Assembly (NCBI RefSeq): GCF_900108185.1
Contig: NZ_FNVA01000002.1
Location: 1 to 64,000, forward strand
Direction of reading: 5' to 3'
Source: Bryocella elongata
GTDB lineage: Bacteria > Acidobacteriota > Terriglobia > Terriglobales > Acidobacteriaceae
DNA length: 64,000 nt
Shown here one piece after another: positions 33,917 to 42,510 of this stretch (position 1 is the stretch's first letter; each line of letters opens with the position of its first letter). The position numbers and the translations under genes are program-made. The notes beneath the pieces are model-generated. The model made no database searches. It was not told the origin of the DNA and saw only the letters and a program-made list of their open reading frames with translations.

Positions 33917-35338
33917 TCACTGGGGTCGCAGGCCAAGCGTCTCGAGCAGCTGGTTCTGCGTGAGGCGCAGGTTCAGGCGAGTCTGCAGGAGTGTGGCCTG
34001 TGCGGCAGCGACCTCAGCGTTGGCGCGTGCCGTCTCCGTGTCCAGCGCAGCACTCTGCTGCAGGCGCACCGCACTCACTCTCGCTGCCTCCTGCTTCACC
34101 GCGAGCATCTCGGTGGCAACGTTGACGAGCTCGGTGAGCTTCTCAATCTCGTCATACTGCGCATTGACTTCGACCGAGAGGTCCGCCTCAGCCTGCGAAA
34201 GCTGCAGCTGGGCCTGACTGAGTTGAATGCGCGCAGCTTTGAGCCGAGCCTCTCGGGCGCCACCATCGAAGAGGTCATAGCTGACTAGCCCACCGAAGGT
34301 GCCGAAGTTATGAACGAGGAATGGAATGCCGGACTGATAGCTGTAGCGAGCCATTCCACTGACGTTCGGGATGTAAGCATCTTTTGCCGCTGTCACTCCG
34401 GCGTGCGCTTTCTCCACGGCTTGCCGTCCCGCAAGGATCTTTGGATTGCTCGTGTTCGCGGCGCGAATCGCTTCTTCTTCCGTGGGGAGGGTTGGGGCTT
34501 CGCCAAGTTCGTTCGGATCCAGGATCAGCTTCGTGCCGAAGGACAGACCAAGAACGTCATTGAACTGCTCGTTGAGGTCGCTGAGCTCGAGTTCGAGTGT
34601 CAGGTTGGACTGCTTCGCCGCGAGCAGTGCGGCGTGCGTTTGCAATTCCACCACGGGGAGAGATCTCCCTTCCGCGACGGAACGCTTGCTCTCCTCTTCC
34701 TCAATGGCTCCGGCATCCACGGCGGACTGCGCTGCGTCGCGCTGCATCTGCGCGGTTAGCATAGCGAAATAAAGCTTGTGGACCAGTAGGGCCACGGAGT
34801 TCTGGCTGTCCTGCGTGTTCAGTTTCGCGATGTTGACATCGGCGGTCGCGGCGCGAACACCGGCATGTACCGTCAGCAGCTGCGTGATGGGTTGTACCAA
34901 TCCGGTGCCGCTGGTGAAGCCCTCTTGTGCCCCCTGGCCGATCTTTAACGTCTGGCTCGGGACTGTGCCTGTCGTAGCGGAATTTGCAAAGGCGCCGGCG
35001 GGGATCACGACGCCTTCGAGTGCGGAGATGTAGACTGCGCTCGACTCATTGCGTATGTGCGGCGCATAGTCGGAACGAGCGATGAGCTTCTTCTGCTCGG
35101 CCTCCCTGGTTGCGAGGTCAGAGGCCTGGAGGCGTCGATTGTGCTGTGCAGCGAGCTCGAGTGCCTTCGGGAGCGTGAGCTGCAACGTCGGTCTCGCTAC
35201 GTGGGCTGTGGCGGCCGGTAATGCTGTTGTCTGTGCCTCTGCGTCAAACGCTGCGTGCTGCAGGAGAGGGGCCATCAGAATGAGTGGCAGGAGGCGTCGT
35301 GAGATTTCAGGGATCCGCTTCGCGCCATAGATTGTCAT
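33917..35338 (-). CDS. TolC-like outer-membrane efflux channel
   Basis: Outer membrane factor that would form the exit duct for the EmrAB pump encoded just upstream. The signal peptide follows ATG 35338 (GGAG 6 bases upstream). The mature part has the two-fold repeated helical layout of the family, with the starts LTLPKALELAAQHNRRLQ and EEEAIRAANTSNPKILAGRQAVEKA. The long helices are rich in Ala and Gln (AQLQLSQAEADLSVEV). Length of 473 aa is normal for TolC-like proteins. The 44-base gap to emrB suggests one transcript. Substrates cannot be read from this protein. Confidence 0.92.
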   Translation of the reverse strand: MTIYGAKRIPEISRRLLPLILMAPLLQHAAFDAEAQTTALPAATAHVARPTLQLTLPKALELAAQHNRRLQASDLATREAEQKKLIARSDYAPHIRNESSAVYISALEGVVIPAGAFANSATTGTVPSQTLKIGQGAQEGFTSGTGLVQPITQLLTVHAGVRAATADVNIAKLNTQDSQNSVALLVHKLYFAMLTAQMQRDAAQSAVDAGAIEEEESKRSVAEGRSLPVVELQTHAALLAAKQSNLTLELELSDLNEQFNDVLGLSFGTKLILDPNELGEAPTLPTEEEAIRAANTSNPKILAGRQAVEKAHAGVTAAKDAYIPNVSGMARYSYQSGIPFLVHNFGTFGGLVSYDLFDGGAREARLKAARIQLSQAQLQLSQAEADLSVEVNAQYDEIEKLTELVNVATEMLAVKQEAARVSAVRLQQSAALDTETARANAEVAAAQATLLQTRLNLRLTQNQLLETLGLRPQ

Positions 35339-35382
35339 GTCACTGCTCCAGTCGTTTGTCGTCGGGTTCGAGGGCGTATTCG

Positions 35383-36990
35383 TTAGCTGGCGGAAGGGGG
35401 TGCGCTCGTCACCTGCTTGTACTGCAGCTTCAACGTGGTCATGCAGGCAACCACGAGCATGCAAACGATCGAGGCCACTGCGACGAGGCGAAAACAGTCA
35501 GCAATGGCCAGCGTGAATGCCTGCCGGCGAACCGTCAGGGCCAGCAGGGTGGCTGCACGTCCTGCCGCCGTTGTTGGAGTCGAGGATTCCTGCAGCATCG
35601 CAGCGGTGAGTCCAAAGGAGCGATGCATCGTCTCTGCGGAGCCGGCCTGGACGTGGAGCCCGAGCGTATTGGAGTGGAACTGTTCCCGCTTCTGCAGAAA
35701 GTACTGGATGAAGGTGGAACCCACCTCGCCGCCAAGCAGGCGGATGGACTGAAAGAAGCCGGAAAAGGTCAGGACATCGATGCCACGGGTCAAGGCGCCG
35801 GAGTTGACGAGTTCGAGGATGATGGTCCCGACGAGGCCGCTGAAGGCGAGTGCTTCGCCGAGCGACAGCACAAGCTGCGTGGCACGGAAGGTGGAACCGC
35901 TCCACGTTGCCGAGAGACGCGCATTGGCAATGCAGGCGGCGGCCACGAGGCCGAAGCCAGATGCCAGGATGAGCCGCGAGTCGACGCGTCCCAGGAGAGC
36001 GATGGCGACGATGCCCACGATGAGTTGTGGGATTGCAACCCACAACAGCACGGGACCGACCTGCTCGGGGCTATAACCTGCGACGCTACCGAGATAAGTG
36101 GGCACCAGCACAACCGTCGAGAGAAGAGCAAAGCGAAAGAAGAACAAAGTCACTGCAAGAAGGAACGAATTCCCTTCGCGCAGGAAGGCGAAGTTGATAA
36201 GGGGATGAGGCCGCATGATGTGGCGCAGCAACGCGGCCGCCATGAAGGCGCTTCCGATGAGAACCATTGCGATGAAGGACCGCGAGCGCCACCAGTCGAG
36301 TCGCTGTCCCTGGTCGAGCGCGGCATAGAGGCAAGCAGCGCCCGCGCTGAAGTAGAGGAAGCCGCGCCAGCTCGGCCGAGGTTGCCCTGGCTTTGGGACA
36401 GGTAGAGGCTGACGCGGAATCCCGAAGTATATGAGGACGGCCATGCACGGCGTGGCAATGCTCTCTGTCCAGAAGATCCAACGCCATGAAAGATTTTGTA
36501 TCAGCCATGATTCGTAGGAGTGGGCCACGTGTGTTGTGACGACGATGTCGATGGCATACGCGGCGATACCGAAGAGGAGGTACTTCTGCGGCAGATTCCT
36601 GAGGACGAACGAGAGAGTAAGCGGATAGAACGTCCCTGCGGTGAGGCCTGCCAATGAAAGCAGCACGATCATCGCCGGGAGATGAGGAACCAGCGGCAGC
36701 GCGAAACAGATGACGCTAAAGGCCACGGCGCACGCAAGCAGTACGCGTCGTGCTCCCAGCAGTCCGCCGAGGTAAACCGAGAACGGCCCAATAAACATGA
36801 GCCCGACGTTGTAGGAAGTGCTGATCCACGATGCACCGTCGAAGTCGAGGTGGAGCGCGCCGCGGAGGTCCGCGGCTCCAACGCTCAAGAGGCGTCCGAG
36901 GATCGTTGCGAGCGAGGCGCCGAGGAGCACAGCGAAGATGCCAAGGATCGGCCGTTCGGTGGGGGCTTGGGTCTGGAGTGGCGTCTCCAT
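35383..36990 (-). CDS. emrB: EmrB/DHA2-type MFS drug:H+ antiporter
   Basis: Inner-membrane pump with about 14 hydrophobic segments over 535 residues, the DHA2 (14-TMS) layout. Family segments seen include ASWISTSYNVGLMFIGPFSVYLGGLLGARR (TM2 to the loop 2-3 motif) and SWRWIFWTESI (near TM5), which corresponds to the W-R-W-I-F motif of EmrB. It starts 2 bases after the stop of the EmrA-like adaptor, consistent with coupled translation. Together with the adaptor and the TolC-like channel it should form a tripartite pump that moves hydrophobic compounds from the inner membrane to the outside. Confidence 0.9.
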   Translation of the reverse strand: METPLQTQAPTERPILGIFAVLLGASLATILGRLLSVGAADLRGALHLDFDGASWISTSYNVGLMFIGPFSVYLGGLLGARRVLLACAVAFSVICFALPLVPHLPAMIVLLSLAGLTAGTFYPLTLSFVLRNLPQKYLLFGIAAYAIDIVVTTHVAHSYESWLIQNLSWRWIFWTESIATPCMAVLIYFGIPRQPLPVPKPGQPRPSWRGFLYFSAGAACLYAALDQGQRLDWWRSRSFIAMVLIGSAFMAAALLRHIMRPHPLINFAFLREGNSFLLAVTLFFFRFALLSTVVLVPTYLGSVAGYSPEQVGPVLLWVAIPQLIVGIVAIALLGRVDSRLILASGFGLVAAACIANARLSATWSGSTFRATQLVLSLGEALAFSGLVGTIILELVNSGALTRGIDVLTFSGFFQSIRLLGGEVGSTFIQYFLQKREQFHSNTLGLHVQAGSAETMHRSFGLTAAMLQESSTPTTAAGRAATLLALTVRRQAFTLAIADCFRLVAVASIVCMLVVACMTTLKLQYKQVTSAPPSAS

Positions 36991-36992
36991 GC

Positions 36993-38144
36993 TTACCTCG
37001 ACTCGCGAGGGCTGGAGCTGCCGTGATTGTCAGATGATGTATGAATCTTGACCACGGCTGAGAATCCGGGACGCAGGCGCGCGGTCTGGTCGTCCGGCGT
37101 CAACTCAATGCGGACGGGCACGCGCTGCACGATCTTCGTGTAGTTACCGGTCGCATTGTCGGGAGGGAGCAGAGCGAACTGTGAACCGCTAGCGGGTGCA
37201 ATCTCGGCGACGTGGCCGTGGAAGGTGTGTTCAGCGATCGCGTCGACGGTGATGTCTACGTTGTCTCCGGGCCTCACGTGGCCCAGCTGTGTCTCGCGAT
37301 AGTTGGCTTGTATCCAGACGCCGCTCTGAACCAGTTCGACGACTGGCATGCCTGGGCTCACCAGCTGGCCGGGGTGGACATGGAACTCGCCGAGTCCTCC
37401 CGATGCCGGAGCGTAGAACTTTGTGTAGCCGAGGTTGACCTCTGCGATGGTGATGGCGGCCTTCCTCGCCTCGATCTGTGCGAGCAAAGCTGCGTCGCGC
37501 GCATTCAAGCTGGCGCGCTGCTGTTCGGCAGCCGCGAGGGAGGACTGGGCTGTTGCCACCATCGTGCTGGAGCGGGAGAACTCCGCTTGCTGTACCTGAA
37601 GCTGGGCTGCGGCGTGATCCCGTGCGGCGAGCGCAGCTTCGTACTGTTGCTGCGTCGCGGCCTTGCCGACGAGCAGATTCTGCTGACGCTGAAACTCGGA
37701 ACCCGCGTGGGTCACTTCAGCCTGCACGGCAGTGATGCCTGCGCTGGCTGCGGTTGAAGCGTCGCGGGCGCCAGCGATTGCAGATCTTGCGGAGGCGACG
37801 GCTGCATCGGCTGCACGCTTGGCGTCCTGGTTGGCGGCATACTCGGCATTGGCCGCTGCGAGAGCCGATTGCGTTTCGGCTAAGGCAGCCTTGTAGTCGT
37901 TGTCTTCCAGTTCAAGGATGAGCTGCCCCTTGGTGACGGTTTGATAGTCGCCCATATAGACCTGCCGCACGGTGCCACTCACCCTGGTGCTGAGCGGAGT
38001 CTGATCGGCACGGATGTAGGCATCGTCTGTTTCGGGAAGACTGGCGGTGCCCGTGAAGGGCGACCACTGCGAACCCAGTGCGACGAGGAGTGCTGCGGCA
38101 GCTCCAGCAATCAGGACAGGAATGATGATCGAACGCTTCAGCAC
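36993..38144 (-). CDS. emrA: EmrA/HlyD-type membrane-fusion adaptor (GTG start)
   Basis: Periplasmic adaptor linking EmrB to the outer-membrane channel. A GTG start at 38144 with GAGGG upstream leads into a single N-terminal membrane segment (IIIPVLIAGAAAALLVAL). Next are the adaptor hallmark TDDAYIRADQTPLSTRVSGTV, a lipoyl half (VTKGQLILELEDNDYKAAL), a long Ala-rich coiled-coil hairpin, and the second lipoyl/beta-barrel part (APASGGLGEFHVHPGQLVSPGMPV, RPGDNVDITVDAI). First gene of the minus-strand run; the promoter must lie in 38145-38584. Confidence 0.92.
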   Translation of the reverse strand: MLKRSIIIPVLIAGAAAALLVALGSQWSPFTGTASLPETDDAYIRADQTPLSTRVSGTVRQVYMGDYQTVTKGQLILELEDNDYKAALAETQSALAAANAEYAANQDAKRAADAAVASARSAIAGARDASTAASAGITAVQAEVTHAGSEFQRQQNLLVGKAATQQQYEAALAARDHAAAQLQVQQAEFSRSSTMVATAQSSLAAAEQQRASLNARDAALLAQIEARKAAITIAEVNLGYTKFYAPASGGLGEFHVHPGQLVSPGMPVVELVQSGVWIQANYRETQLGHVRPGDNVDITVDAIAEHTFHGHVAEIAPASGSQFALLPPDNATGNYTKIVQRVPVRIELTPDDQTARLRPGFSAVVKIHTSSDNHGSSSPRESR

Positions 38145-38584
38145 GTCGGCAACCCTCGCTTAGTCTCCTCGTGCGTGGACGAAGAGTTGATATCGTGTCG
38201 TTGTCTGGAGCCTATGTCGCCGGGGCCGCGTGAGACAGATGCAATGCGGTTGAGCATCGACGACACTTTCGTGTGGCTGACGAGTGGGACTTGTTACAGG
38301 GGGGAGCGGATTGCATTACAGACAGGAACGGAGCTGGGATACAACGGGCGGTGACTGTTCCGTGAACTGGCGGCGAAGGCCACGATCTTCCCGTGGCCTG
38401 GAACCCGGGTCCGCTCCTGGTGCGCGCTGAAAGTCCGATCATTATCCTAAAAAGCGCACTCTCCGCCATGCCTCTGGAGGATGGGAGATTTGCCGCACTT
38501 TCGTACCGTGCCGGGATCAAAGCCAGCAAGAGACCAGTAAGAAGTCGGCATCGGGCTCAGGAGCTGGGGAGAGATGCTCGGGGC
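38145..38584. promoter_or_regulatory. 440-bp region upstream of the efflux run
   Basis: No gene is seen. It must hold the promoter of the leftward emrA-emrB-tolC run and the 3' end of the reductase transcript. Two direct TTACAG repeats (38294-38299 and 38316-38321) are 22 bases apart, about two helical turns, which would suit a LuxR/NarL-type regulator. A stem AGGCCACG/CGTGGCCT (38377-38384 with 38392-38399) may weaken read-through. Roles are inferred from position. Confidence 0.35.
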
Positions 38585-40201
38585 TCAGGCAGCCGTCATC
38601 GAGACGGCACAGGCTTCAGCCAGATAGCGGTGTATCTCCGAGATGACAGCGGCACCTTCGCCGGCCGCCGAAGCGACACGTTTGACGGAGCCGGAGCGCA
38701 CATCGCCTACGGCAAAGACACCAGGCAGACTGGTGGCATAGGTGGAGCGTATGCCGTCGCTTGTATTACCGGTGACGATAAAGCCTGCGGCGTCCAGAGC
38801 CAACGTGCCCTCCAGCCATTCTGTGTTGGGCGCGGCTCCGATCATCGTGAAGATATTGCGCGTAACGCATTGGGACTGCCTTCTATCGGAGGCACGGACG
38901 ATGACGGCGATGGTGTTTTCTCCAGAGGCCTCGATACGGGAGATTGCCGCTCCACAATGCAGAGTGACGTTGGGGTTGGAGCTTAGGCGCTGAATGAGGT
39001 AGTTCGACATCGTCTCCGAGAGCGTGTCTCTGCGTACCACCAGGTGCACATGGCTCGCGTGCCTTGAGAGGAACAAGGCTGCCTGGCCAGCGGAGTTTCC
39101 TCCACCGACGACAATCACCACCTCACCGGCACAGTGAAGTGCTTCCAGCGGCGTTGCCGCATAGTGCACAGCGACCTTTTCCGCGCAGTCCGAAGACATC
39201 TCCAGATCAAGGCGTCGATAACGGGCGCCAGTTGCGACGAGCGCCGCCTTGGCCTGGATGACGGCTCCGTCGCCAAGCTCGACGTCGATACGTTCTCCGC
39301 AGTGGCAGATGCGTCCGGCGGCGTGCGTGATCAACAGCTCTGCACCGAAACGTTGGGCCTGGATCTCGGCGTTCGCCGCGAGCTGCTGGCCCGAGATGCC
39401 GGTAGGAAAGCCGAGGTAGTTCTCGATTCTCGAACTGGTTCCTGCCTGGCCTCCGGTCGCGTGCCGCTCCAGCACGACGGTGTGAAGTCCCTCGGAGGCC
39501 GCGTAGACGGCTGCGGCGAGACCCGCAGGACCGGCGCCAATAATAGCGAGATCGCACTCTCTGCGTGGGACGGTCTTGCCGGCCAGTCCCAGCGGCTCGG
39601 CGAGTTCTCGATTCGATGGGTTCCGCAACAGGCCCTGACCCGCCAGGAAGACGGCGGGGAGATCAGCGTTGGAGCACTCGAGAAGGTGCACCAGCGCGGC
39701 CGCGTCCTCGTTCAGAGAGACATCAACAAACCGGTGAGGATTTCTGCTGCGGACGAAGAAGTCCCGGACGCGGAGCGTGTCGCTGCATCGCGCACTGCCG
39801 ATCACCACTGCGCCTCCGTGGCCTGCGCGCATCAGTTCCTCTCTGCGTCCGAGGCAGGCAAAGACGATCGCCTCCGCGAGATCCCCTTCAGACTGGAGCA
39901 GAACCTGGAGACGTTCGCGAGAGATCCGCAGGACATCGGAACGGCGCGTGGCCCGGCAACTAAGCAACGAACGCCGCGAGTTGAAGAGGTCCAGCTCTCC
40001 GGTAAATGCCCCCTCGGCCACCGCGTGCACGACGTGCACGAAGCCGTCCCGCTTTGTCTCGAACATCTCGAGCCGCCCTTTGAGCACGACAAAGAGGTCG
40101 AGACCTGCGTCGCCTTGCCGGAAGAGGATACTGCCCGGAGCCACGGTCTCTTCCTTGCCGTAGCTGCAGAGTCGTTTGAAAGCTTCATGCGCGAGCGTCA
40201 T
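38585..40201 (-). CDS. cyclic-nucleotide-binding domain fused to thioredoxin-reductase-like flavoprotein without CxxC
   Basis: Three parts. Residues 5-125 are a cNMP-binding/Crp-type domain (GSILFRQGDAGLDLFVVLKGRLEMFE). Residues 130-205 form a thioredoxin-like linker. Residues 215-538 are an FAD/NAD(P)H reductase fold with LAIIGAGPAGLAAAVYAA and VIVVGGGNSAGQAALFL. The redox CxxC of thioredoxin reductase is missing: that position reads EKVAVHYAAT. Electrons are therefore passed to something other than thioredoxin through a disulfide, if at all. The start ATG 40201 has AAGGAA 8 bases upstream. The architecture is known in several soil bacteria, usually annotated as FAD-dependent oxidoreductase; the physiological acceptor is unclear. 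It is divergent from a response regulator gene. Confidence 0.88.
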   Translation of the reverse strand: MTLAHEAFKRLCSYGKEETVAPGSILFRQGDAGLDLFVVLKGRLEMFETKRDGFVHVVHAVAEGAFTGELDLFNSRRSLLSCRATRRSDVLRISRERLQVLLQSEGDLAEAIVFACLGRREELMRAGHGGAVVIGSARCSDTLRVRDFFVRSRNPHRFVDVSLNEDAAALVHLLECSNADLPAVFLAGQGLLRNPSNRELAEPLGLAGKTVPRRECDLAIIGAGPAGLAAAVYAASEGLHTVVLERHATGGQAGTSSRIENYLGFPTGISGQQLAANAEIQAQRFGAELLITHAAGRICHCGERIDVELGDGAVIQAKAALVATGARYRRLDLEMSSDCAEKVAVHYAATPLEALHCAGEVVIVVGGGNSAGQAALFLSRHASHVHLVVRRDTLSETMSNYLIQRLSSNPNVTLHCGAAISRIEASGENTIAVIVRASDRRQSQCVTRNIFTMIGAAPNTEWLEGTLALDAAGFIVTGNTSDGIRSTYATSLPGVFAVGDVRSGSVKRVASAAGEGAAVISEIHRYLAEACAVSMTAA

Positions 40202-40510
40202 AAGCTTTGTTCCTTGTCACCGCGGTTTACGTGCTCTGGAGGACGGGGTAATGCATGCATCTTCGGGCTCCCACAGTATTGCAATGCAACATGCTCTGGA
40301 GAAGCCTCAGAAGTGGGGTAGCAAGGCACAACCTTTGCGGCGGCTGAGCTGCTTGCGAGACTGTGCCAGGAGAAAAGCGGAGGCCGGGACATCTCGACCA
40401 TCGTGTACCTGTCTGACCACACTTTTCGGGGGCTGGGTGCCTATCGCGCAAGCGTAGTCTTAGCCTGTCTGGAGCTTCACGCATGCACCAGGCCAGGCGG
40501 CAGGTGACCC
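40202..40510. promoter_or_regulatory. divergent promoter region, reductase and response regulator
   Basis: 309 bases without a gene, between divergent starts. A 10-mer TGCTCTGGAG is repeated at about 40232 and 40293; otherwise I see no clear dyad or promoter box. It must hold promoters for both sides. Confidence 0.4.
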
Positions 40511-41140
40511 ATGACCGAGACGAAGAAGATCCGAATCCTGTGCGTCGACGACCATCCACTCGTTCGCGATGGGATTGCCTTCGCGTTACAGCTGCAAAAG
40601 GATATGGAGCTCGTCGGCGAAGCGACGACGGGTGAAGAGGCTGTGCAGGAGTTCAAGAAGCTCCTCCCCGACATCACATTGATGGATCTGCAGATGCCGG
40701 GCATGAACGGAATCACGGCTATCGAAGCGATTCGAGCGCACTCGCCGAAGGCAAAGATTGTTGTACTGACGACGTATTCAGGGGACGTGCAGGCATCGCG
40801 GGCGTTCCGCGCGGGCGCCTCCGGCTACCTGCTGAAGAGCATGCTGCGGACGGAGCTGATCGGCACGATTCGGGATGTTCACATGGGGCGCAAGCGAATC
40901 CCCCCGGAGATTGCTGCGAGCCTCGCCGAACACCTTAGCGTCGATGACCTTTCGCAGCGCGAGATTGAGGTTCTCCGCTCGGTCTCGTCCGGAAACTCGA
41001 ACAAGATCGTGGCTGACGATCTTTCCATCACGGAGGATACAGTCAAGGGCCACATGCGGAACATCATGACCAAGCTCGGCGCGAATGACCGAACGCACGC
41101 CGTTCTGATCGCAATCAAGAGAGGTTTTCTGGAAGGGTGA
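40511..41140 (+). CDS. NarL/FixJ-family response regulator
   Basis: Canonical receiver with the acidic pair in CVDDHPLVRDG (residues 14-15 of the pair), phospho-acceptor Asp in DITLMDLQMPG, conserved Thr in VVLTTYSG and Lys in GYLLKSML. The C-terminal LuxR-type HTH is LSQREIEVLRSVSSGNSNKIVADDLSITEDTVKGHMRNIM. Length of 209 aa is standard. AGGTGA precedes ATG 40511. The stop overlaps the next gene's GTG by 4 bases, so regulator and kinase-like protein are translationally coupled. It is a close relative of the regulator at 29708, but with an intact pocket. Confidence 0.94.
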   Translation: MTETKKIRILCVDDHPLVRDGIAFALQLQKDMELVGEATTGEEAVQEFKKLLPDITLMDLQMPGMNGITAIEAIRAHSPKAKIVVLTTYSGDVQASRAFRAGASGYLLKSMLRTELIGTIRDVHMGRKRIPPEIAASLAEHLSVDDLSQREIEVLRSVSSGNSNKIVADDLSITEDTVKGHMRNIMTKLGANDRTHAVLIAIKRGFLEG

Positions 41141-42237
41141 ACCGAATGAAACGGAGTCACCCCAGCACGCGGTCGATAGCTCGAGCCGCGCGCACTTACA
41201 TCCTCTGCATGTCGGCTATCGTCGGCAGCAGTGCACCGGCGACTGCGCAGCGCGCGGAGCCGCCTTGTCCTGGAGCTGACAGTACCGAGCCGGGATCGGC
41301 ATTGTGCAGTGTGGATGTGGCGAACCCGGACCTGGTGCGACTCGCGGATTCGTCGCCTGATCTGACTCCGTTGCGAGGGATCGCTTACTTCCTCGTGCTT
41401 GGCTCATTGATCTGGCTGGGCCTCATCCTGCGCACGTTCTACGCCACTTGGCTGATCCAGCAGCGGCTGCAGTCGCGCTCCAGCGGCCGCCTGGAAGCAG
41501 CTCGCGAACTTCATGACACGCTGCTTCAGTCTGTCCACGGCCTGGTTCTCCGGTTTCATTATGCGGTGGAGGAGCTAGACGAGCTTCACCCCGCGCGTCC
41601 GGCGCTTCGCCTCGCATTGCAGCGGGCTGACCAGATGATCGTGGAGGATCGCGAGCGCGCCGAGAACCTCGGACTTGAGCCCGATCGAGGGCTGGCTCTC
41701 ACAGAGAAGATCGGACAGGCAGCCCGAAGCCTTCATCTTGACCTGGGTGGTCCCATCGATGTTGAGGAGAGCGGTCGTCGACGACCACTCTCCCGCCTGG
41801 TTGAGGCAGAGGTGTGGCAGATCTGCCAGAGATGCCTTTCGGTTGCCTGCACGGGGGAAATTTCACCTTCGCCAAAGCTCTCCATTTTCTATGGAGACAA
41901 GTACTTTGCGCTGCGCTGCAGTCAGTCCCCATGTGGAGACGGCGTTGGCCTTTCTCACGAGAATCCAGCGCATGCGCCTATTGAACTCCGAACGTTGGTG
42001 GAGGTTGCTAGAGAGCTTGGCCTTCCCTTTCGTTGGCGGGATCGCGCGAACGGCGGGTTTGCCGTCGAGCTCCGGTTCCCGGCTGCGATCGCATATGAAG
42101 GGCCTTCGTCAGGGTGGGGACAGATGTTCCAGAAACCGGCCTCCCTGGAGGCGGTTACTGAGTCAGGCCTGCCCGGTTCAGCAGATCATCGAACCGCGGG
42201 GCGGAGCGCAAAGGGCCGAGGTACGAATCGGTCTTGA
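41137..42237 (+). CDS. reduced sensor histidine kinase: HisKA_3 H-box kept, ATPase motifs lost
   Basis: GTG 41137 overlaps the response-regulator stop by 4 bases (ATG 41146 is an alternative). A signal-like segment (residues 20-38), a short periplasmic part with three cysteines and a membrane segment (GIAYFLVLGSLIWLGLIL) precede the dimerisation domain. The H-box AARELHDTLLQSVHGLVLRF with His126 is almost the same as in the propeller kinase at 26638. The following domain has HATPase length, but where the N box (E-A-L-x-N-A-x-x-H) should be it reads EVWQICQRCLSVACTG, and the G1 box is only GDGVGLSHE without the DNG. Self-phosphorylation is doubtful. It may be a phosphatase, or be phosphorylated by the other kinase through a mixed dimer. 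Confidence 0.85.
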   Translation: MNRMKRSHPSTRSIARAARTYILCMSAIVGSSAPATAQRAEPPCPGADSTEPGSALCSVDVANPDLVRLADSSPDLTPLRGIAYFLVLGSLIWLGLILRTFYATWLIQQRLQSRSSGRLEAARELHDTLLQSVHGLVLRFHYAVEELDELHPARPALRLALQRADQMIVEDRERAENLGLEPDRGLALTEKIGQAARSLHLDLGGPIDVEESGRRRPLSRLVEAEVWQICQRCLSVACTGEISPSPKLSIFYGDKYFALRCSQSPCGDGVGLSHENPAHAPIELRTLVEVARELGLPFRWRDRANGGFAVELRFPAAIAYEGPSSGWGQMFQKPASLEAVTESGLPGSADHRTAGRSAKGRGTNRS

Positions 42238-42510
42238 GGCAGGTGAGGGCTTCATCGTGCGCTTTGCAGGCTTCTTCGAGCTACGAAAACGCGCAAGCTT
42301 AGGCACGGCGATGGGATGACGCGCAACCTACCCTTTTGGGCGTTTCACAGTCCTCGCGCAAATGGTGTAGTACTCTCAGTGCCTCTGGTGGAACCTTGCT
42401 GCCAGCCCTGACATCAAAGAGCTGTGTCATCCCCTGGGATCGGGCCCGGCCTGGAACTCAACCGGCCCGTTGTTTTGTGCGGGCCGTTATTGCAAGAAGG
42501 AGAGAACATC

